Shown here piece after piece: positions 59,880-64,000 of a stretch of 64,000 bases of DNA. How positions within the stretch are numbered: position 1 is the first letter of the stretch; the number at the start of each line of letters is the position of its first letter. Position numbers and translations under genes: made by a program. The notes beneath the pieces were generated by a model. That model ran no database searches. It was not told where the DNA came from and saw only the letters and a program-made list of their open reading frames with translations. Source of the DNA: Danxiaibacter flavus (GTDB taxonomy: Bacteria > Bacteroidota > Bacteroidia > Chitinophagales > Chitinophagaceae); NCBI RefSeq assembly GCF_041060425.1, contig NZ_JAULBC010000001.1, positions 496,001 through 560,000 of the forward strand. The letters are read 5' to 3'.

Positions 59880-60377
59880 ATGACAAAATTTTCAGACGAA
59901 AAACTGGCTAAAGTACAAGAGATTATCGCACGCTATCCTGATGGAAAGCAGAAGAGCGCTTTGTTGCCTGTACTTCACCTGGCGCAGGAAGAATTTGGCT
60001 GGTTGAGTTCGGATACCATGGATTATGTAGCTTCATTGCTGAGCATTGAACCGATTGAAGTGTATGAGGTTGCTACTTTCTATAGCATGTATAACTTGCA
60101 GCCTGTTGGCAGATACACATTTGAAGTATGCCAAACCGGTCCTTGTATGATTAAGGGAAGTGACGACATTATTTCTTATATCGAACAGAAATTAAATATA
60201 AAACCCGGGCAGACAACTGAAGATGGTATGTTTACCTTGAAAACAGTTGAATGTCTTGGTGCTTGTGGATATGCGCCAATGATGCAGATGGGAAAGTTCT
60301 ATAAGGAACACCTTACAAAAGAGAAAGTAGATGCCATCATTGACGAGTGCAGAAAAACTGCGGCAGCAAACAACTAA
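59880..60377 (+). CDS. nuoE: NADH-quinone oxidoreductase subunit E
   Basis: A 165-residue thioredoxin-like subunit with the N1a [2Fe-2S] cluster. The four Cys ligands sit in FEVCQTGPCMIKGSDD (two) and KTVECLGACGYAPMMQMG (two). The N-terminal block SALLPVLHLAQEEFGWLSSD and IEVYEVATFYSMYNL are family landmarks. Length normal. An unrelated DUF4440-like gene separates it from nuoF. Confidence 0.97.
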   Translation: MTKFSDEKLAKVQEIIARYPDGKQKSALLPVLHLAQEEFGWLSSDTMDYVASLLSIEPIEVYEVATFYSMYNLQPVGRYTFEVCQTGPCMIKGSDDIISYIEQKLNIKPGQTTEDGMFTLKTVECLGACGYAPMMQMGKFYKEHLTKEKVDAIIDECRKTAAANN

Positions 60378-60458
60378 CCGGTTCTGTCGTAGGGATGTAA
60401 GTTGCATTATCCGCTGGTGCGGACCAAATTTCCTTGATTATTGCCTAAAACAACGCAT

Positions 60459-60899
60459 ATGAAAAGTATCATTTTTGCCTTTCTGCTGTCATTAATTTGT
60501 GTGACAGGTTTTTCACAAACAGACGAAAGCAAAGTGCTTCAAAAGGTAAAGGATTTAAATGATGCTGTTTTCGTTAGGAAAGATGGCAATGCAATACAAG
60601 GACTAGTATCAGATAAGGCAACTTATGGTCACTCTGACGCCAAGATTGAAGACAAAGCAACCATGGTACAAAATGCGGTGACAAATAAGATCACTTACAG
60701 AAACGTAGAAATGTTGTCGCCAAGCGTGGTCATTGAAAGTAATACAGCAGTTGTCAGATATGTTCTCAACGGCGTTCAGACTGATAGTACCGGAAAAGAA
60801 GGTCCGCTTACGCTCGCAGTATTACAGGTTTGGATGAAAGAGAAAAAAGAGTGGAAACTGTTAGCAAGACAAGCTGTTAAGATTCCGCAGAAGAACTAA
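60459..60899 (+). CDS. Exported DUF4440/NTF2-like protein
   Basis: A 146-residue protein with a signal peptide (MKSIIFAFLLSLICVTGFSQ) and an NTF2-like fold pattern: VLQKVKDLNDAVFVRKDGNA, GLVSDKATYGHSDAKIEDKA, then the strand-rich SNTAVVRYVLNGVQTDS and LAVLQVWMKEKKEWKLLARQ. Such proteins bind small ligands, and many are of unknown function. It lies inside the nuo gene series, 81 bases after nuoE and about 109 bases before nuoF, but being exported it is not a plausible complex I subunit. An in-frame TTG upstream (60441) is not preferred. Confidence 0.85.
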   Translation: MKSIIFAFLLSLICVTGFSQTDESKVLQKVKDLNDAVFVRKDGNAIQGLVSDKATYGHSDAKIEDKATMVQNAVTNKITYRNVEMLSPSVVIESNTAVVRYVLNGVQTDSTGKEGPLTLAVLQVWMKEKKEWKLLARQAVKIPQKN

Positions 60900-60967
60900 G
60901 CACGCTGTAGGATCTAAAAAAATAAATGTGTGAAGGAAGTGTAGGGAGAGAAATTATCACAAAGGAA

Positions 60968-61005
60968 AAATGCTGAAGGCTGATAGCTGAAAGCTGATAG
61001 CTAAA
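60968..61005. repeat. 7-nt-period repeats, AGCTGAT class, before nuoF
   Basis: GGCTGAT / AGCTGAA / AGCTGAT heptamers end three bases before the nuoF ATG. Confidence 0.65.
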
Positions 61006-61008
61006 CAT

Positions 61009-62361
61009 ATGGCAGTTAAATTATTACTAGAGAAAGCACATGTAGAAGGTATCCGCACTTACGATGTTTACCGTCGCGAAGGTGGTTACCGCGCAGTAGA
61101 AAAAGCGCTAAAATCAATGAGCCCCGAGGCCATTGTTGAGGAAGTTAAGAAGAGTGGGCTTAGAGGACGCGGTGGTGCAGGCTTCCCTACTGGAATGAAA
61201 TGGAGTTTTATTGCCAAACCCGAAGGTGTTCCCCGCCACCTGGTGTGCAACGCCGATGAGAGCGAACCTGGTACTTTTAAGGACAGGTACCTCATGGAAT
61301 TTATCCCTCACCTGTTGATCGAAGGTCTGATTATTTCATCTTTTGCTTTAGGTAGCAACGCAACATATATCTATATCCGTGGCGAATATGCCTGGATCCC
61401 TGACATTCTTGAACAGGCTATTGCCGAGGCAAAAGCAAACGGATGGTTAGGAAAAAATATCCTGGGTACAGGCTTCGATTGCGAAATATATGTACAACGC
61501 GGCGCTGGCGCTTATATCTGTGGTGAAGAAACTGCGTTGATCGAAAGTCTTGAAGGCAAAAGAGGTAATCCGCGTATTAAACCGCCATTCCCGGCGGTTA
61601 AAGGTGTGTGGGACAGACCAACTGTGGTGAACAACGTAGAAACACTTGCTGCAGTTGTTCCCATTATAAACCTTACCGGCGAAGAGTACGCCAAAATAGG
61701 TGTAGGCAGATCTACCGGAACGAAACTGATCTCCGCTTGCGGCAATATCAACAAGCCGGGCGTTTACGAGATCGACATGACCATCTCCGTTGAGGAATTT
61801 ATTTATAGTGATGAATATTGCGGTGGTATAGCCAACGGCAAACGCCTGAAAGCTTGTATACCCGGTGGATCTTCAGTGCCCATTCTTCCCGCAAATCTTT
61901 TGTTTAAAACTGCAAAAGGCGAAACCCGTTACATGAACTATGAAAGTTTGAGTGACGGAGGTTTTGCAACCGGCAGTATGATGGGAAGTGGTGGTTTTAT
62001 TGTATTGGATGAAGATCAGTGCGTAGTTAAACATACTTATACATTAGCAAGGTTCTACCGTCATGAAAGCTGCGGACAATGTTCGCCTTGTCGTGAAGGT
62101 ACCGGCTGGATGGAAAAAATATTAAAGAATATCGACACCGGAAAAGGTAAGATGAGCGATATCGATCTGCTTTGGGATATCCAGCGCAAGATCGAGGGCA
62201 ATACAATTTGCCCGCTCGGCGACGCAGCTGCATGGCCCGTAGCAGCCGCCATCCGCCACTTCCGCGACGAGTTCGAATGGCACGTGCTAAATCCGGAAGA
62301 AAGCCAGGTGCGCAATTTCGGTCTGGCGCACTATGCTGATGCCCGCGAAGTTGTCGCGTAG
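61009..62361 (+). CDS. nuoF: NADH-quinone oxidoreductase subunit F
   Basis: A 450-residue subunit holding the NADH site, FMN and cluster N3. The FMN/NADH loop is GLRGRGGAGFPTGMKWSFIA, followed by CNADESEPGTFKDR and the AGAYICGEETALIESLEG block. The [4Fe-4S] ligands are in ESCGQCSPCREGTGWM plus the later Cys in GNTICPLGDAAAWPV. Length is normal. The stop codon lies six bases before the left inverted repeat of the GxxExxY cassette. Confidence 0.97.
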   Translation: MAVKLLLEKAHVEGIRTYDVYRREGGYRAVEKALKSMSPEAIVEEVKKSGLRGRGGAGFPTGMKWSFIAKPEGVPRHLVCNADESEPGTFKDRYLMEFIPHLLIEGLIISSFALGSNATYIYIRGEYAWIPDILEQAIAEAKANGWLGKNILGTGFDCEIYVQRGAGAYICGEETALIESLEGKRGNPRIKPPFPAVKGVWDRPTVVNNVETLAAVVPIINLTGEEYAKIGVGRSTGTKLISACGNINKPGVYEIDMTISVEEFIYSDEYCGGIANGKRLKACIPGGSSVPILPANLLFKTAKGETRYMNYESLSDGGFATGSMMGSGGFIVLDEDQCVVKHTYTLARFYRHESCGQCSPCREGTGWMEKILKNIDTGKGKMSDIDLLWDIQRKIEGNTICPLGDAAAWPVAAAIRHFRDEFEWHVLNPEESQVRNFGLAHYADAREVVA

Positions 62362-62367
62362 ACATTT

Positions 62368-62874
62368 CTCGCTGCGGACGCAGAGAAGCAGTGGCGCAGC
62401 GTGGAGTAAGGCAGCTATGCCAAAACCCTTAATAAACCCGATATGATGGAAAATGAAATTGCGACACTTGCATTAGATGTTGCATTCAAAATTCATAAAC
62501 AATATGGTCCGGGGCTTTATGAAAGTGTGTATGAGAAACTGTTTTGTTATGAATGGGATAAGTTGAATATGTGGTATTTGCGTCAACATCCGGTTCCATT
62601 GGTACATGAAAACATTCGGCTTGAAATTGGGTTTCGAGCCGATCTGATCTTGAATGATTTAGTGCTCATTGAATTAAAGAGTGTTGAAAAACTGGATAAC
62701 GTTCACTTTAAGCAAGTGCTTACTTATCTAAAGCTTTCAAAACTCAGACTTGGATTACTGATCAATTTCAATTCTGTTTACCTCAAGAACGGTATACACC
62801 GGATTGTAAACGGATTATGAGTTGATATTTCGTTATAAATCGCTGCGTCTCCGCTCCTTAGCGCCCGCAGCGAG
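62368..62874. mobile_element. Putative GxxExxY cassette with 34-bp imperfect terminal inverted repeats
   Basis: The left repeat 62368-62401 (starting CTCGCTGCGG) and the right repeat 62841-62874 are inverted copies, with 27 of 34 positions identical. Between them lies only the GxxExxY gene, about 41 bases after the left repeat and 20 before the right. Three further direct copies of the right-hand unit follow at 62889, 62985 and 63081. The whole block separates nuoF from nuoG. No target-site duplication was recognised. Confidence 0.6.
62443..62820 (+). CDS. GxxExxY-family protein (PD-(D/E)XK nuclease-like)
   Basis: A 125-residue protein. The family name motif is GPGLYESVY (Gly24, Glu27, Tyr30). 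Behind it lies a nuclease-like core: Asp67 in GFRADLIL, then Glu77 and Lys79 in LIELKS, and Gln91 in the HFKQVLTYL helix, which together fit the D-ExK-Q layout of PD-(D/E)XK enzymes. The family has no demonstrated function. The start is ATG 62443 (or the next codon). It is flanked by inverted repeats and lies within the nuo genes, with no functional link to complex I. Confidence 0.9.
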   Translation: MMENEIATLALDVAFKIHKQYGPGLYESVYEKLFCYEWDKLNMWYLRQHPVPLVHENIRLEIGFRADLILNDLVLIELKSVEKLDNVHFKQVLTYLKLSKLRLGLLINFNSVYLKNGIHRIVNGL

Positions 62875-62888
62875 GAAAAATAAAACAT

Positions 62889-63114
62889 CGTTGCGCCGCC
62901 GCTCCGTAGCGCTCGCTGCGAGAAACAAAAACAAAAAAATCTTCGTGTCCTGTTGAATAGGTCGCTGAGAGAAAAAATAAGAATCGTTGCGCCGCCGCTT
63001 CGTCGCGTCCGCTGCGAGAAACAAAAACAAAAAAATCTTCGTGTCCTGTTGAATAGGTCGCTGAGAGAAAAAATAAGAATCGTTGCATCGCCGCTTCGTC
63101 GCGTCCGCTGCGAG
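62889..63114. repeat. GC-rich 34-bp repeats in a 96-bp tandem array
   Basis: Copies at 62889-62922, 62985-63018 and 63081-63114 are spaced exactly 96 bp apart. The first two begin CGTTGCGCCGCCGC and all end CTGCGAG. The spacers are near-identical and contain CTTCGTGTCCTGTTGAATAG. The unit is the same as the right inverted repeat of the cassette at 62841-62874 and shares a 13-nt core with the array at 40619-41063. The gap 62821-63166 holds no other gene. Confidence 0.88.
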
Positions 63115-63166
63115 AAACAAAAAAACTTCGCACTCGGCCCCCGGGCCCTGCGTGAAAATTATAGCT

Positions 63167-64000
63167 ATGTCAGAATTATTTAAAGTAACAATTGACAACA
63201 TTACAATCGAAGTGCCGGCGGGAACTACCATTCTGCAGGCGGCGCGCAAGATTGGTGGTGAAGTGGCCCCTCCCGCAATGTGCTATTACAGCAAATTGAA
63301 AGGTAGTGGTGGTAAATGCCGTACATGCCTGGTAGAAGTGAGCAAGGGCTCTGAAAAAGACCCGCGACCGATGCCCAAACTCGTGGCGTCCTGCCGTACT
63401 ACCGTGATGGACGGAATGGAAGTAAAGAATATCACCAGCGAGAAAGTAATTGACGCCAGAGCCGGTGTTGTCGAGTTCCTATTACTGAACCATCCATTGG
63501 ATTGCCCGATTTGCGATCAGGCCGGTGAATGCCATTTGCAGGATCTGAGCTACGAGCACGGCAAAGAGGGTACACGTTTCGAGTTCCAGAAAAGAACTTT
63601 CCATAAGCACGATCTTGGTCCCTACATACAATTGCACATGACGCGTTGCATTCTTTGCTACCGTTGCGTGTTCACTGCGGATCAGTTAACCAATAAAAGG
63701 GTGCACGGCGTTTTAAGCCGCGGCGATCATGCTGAAATTGCAACATATATTGAGAAAAGCCTGGATAATGACTTCATTGGCAACGTAATAGATGTTTGTC
63801 CGGTTGGAGCATTAACAGATAAAACTTTCCGCTTCAAAAACCGCGTGTGGTTCACCAAACCGGTTGATGCACACAGGGATTGTGATAAATGCTGCGGAGA
63901 AGTGCAGTTGTGGATGCGGGGAGACGAGGTTTTCCGCGTTACAGCCCGCAAAGACGAATGGGGTGAAATTAAAGATAGTTCCAAAGGTTCAACAGGCTGG
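63167..64000 (+). CDS. nuoG: NADH-quinone oxidoreductase subunit G, N-terminal part (cut by window edge)
   Basis: The first 278 codons, open to the right edge. The N-terminal plant-type [2Fe-2S] domain has Cys39, Cys51, Cys54 and Cys76 (Cys-x11-Cys-x2-Cys spacing). Next is the His/Cys cluster region NHPLDCPICDQAGECHLQDL, then a [4Fe-4S] site in MTRCILCYRCV and DVCPVGALTDKTFRFKNR. A molybdopterin-oxidoreductase-like domain begins near the edge (CDKCCGEVQLWMRGDEVF). ATG 63167 is the first in-frame start and lies about 50 bases after the last repeat copy. Confidence 0.96.
   Translation, partial: MSELFKVTIDNITIEVPAGTTILQAARKIGGEVAPPAMCYYSKLKGSGGKCRTCLVEVSKGSEKDPRPMPKLVASCRTTVMDGMEVKNITSEKVIDARAGVVEFLLLNHPLDCPICDQAGECHLQDLSYEHGKEGTRFEFQKRTFHKHDLGPYIQLHMTRCILCYRCVFTADQLTNKRVHGVLSRGDHAEIATYIEKSLDNDFIGNVIDVCPVGALTDKTFRFKNRVWFTKPVDAHRDCDKCCGEVQLWMRGDEVFRVTARKDEWGEIKDSSKGSTGW

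Noticed and set aside
62443..62820. GxxExxY protein as an accessory complex I subunit
   Set aside because: Its motifs are those of a nuclease-like family found in many unrelated contexts, and it is bracketed by repeats. Position alone does not support a complex I role.
62833..63249. 138-residue minus-strand open frame, plus overlapping frames on both strands
   Set aside because: These run through the 96-bp tandem array and into the nuoG start on the opposite strand. The periodic peptide comes from the DNA repeat.

Overview
The window looks like chromosome from a Bacteroidota species, most likely of the family Chitinophagaceae. The evidence is SusC/SusD and FecI/FecR pairs, an UpxY-type NusG paralogue, a fused SpmA-SpmB protein, an MCE/OstA pair, weak or absent Shine-Dalgarno sequences, and several upstream boxes matching the Bacteroidota -7 element TAnnTTTG. 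The DNA is AT-rich by eye. The family placement is inference from gene content; no 16S or other marker search was possible.

Layout. Bases 1-7 kb hold housekeeping genes: a 3-hydroxyacyl-CoA dehydrogenase start, glycerate 2-kinase, a phosphoribosyltransferase, a DUF2279 protein, a phosphohexomutase and Pcm. Bases 7-13 kb hold an outer-membrane beta-barrel receptor, a DUF445 protein, tRNA-His and the Prc/Tsp protease. Bases 13-21 kb hold an orphan UpxY antiterminator, a 51-residue basic protein, a GH18 protein, a cupin, an O-methyltransferase, and a compact operon of a LytTR regulator, two PNPOx-fold proteins and a GAF histidine kinase, followed by an NHL-repeat lipoprotein. Bases 21.5-40 kb form a polysaccharide utilisation locus: ECF sigma factor, FecR anti-sigma factor, SusC with an STN domain, SusD, GH43 and GH2 on the plus strand; GH95, a DUF1080 protein and a sorbosone-dehydrogenase-like protein fused to a cupredoxin on the minus strand. 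Bases 40-53 kb are mostly housekeeping: DUF763, a VOC protein, YchF, SpmAB, DUF1328, NhaA, OstA/MCE, HisS and a low-molecular-weight tyrosine phosphatase. Bases 53.6-56.5 kb hold a membrane protein, a PstS-like lipoprotein and a TPR protein. From 56.7 kb to the right edge lie the complex I genes nuoA, B, C, D, E, F and the start of nuoG.

Intergenic DNA is unusually structured. At least twenty gaps carry degenerate tandem repeats with a 7-nt period, in a few sequence classes that recur across the window. A second, GC-rich repeat family forms a five-copy array at 40.6-41.1 kb and a further array at 62.8-63.1 kb. At the second site a 34-bp version of the repeat occurs as imperfect inverted copies on both sides of a GxxExxY-family gene, a predicted PD-(D/E)XK nuclease-like protein, and the whole package sits between nuoF and nuoG. 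This is the best candidate for an undescribed element in the window. Two other structures stand out: a nested inverted-repeat, MITE/REP-like element at 33.52-33.65 kb and a perfect 28-bp palindrome at 52.84-52.90 kb.

Most protein calls rest on recognising motifs and family architecture by eye. No database search was run.
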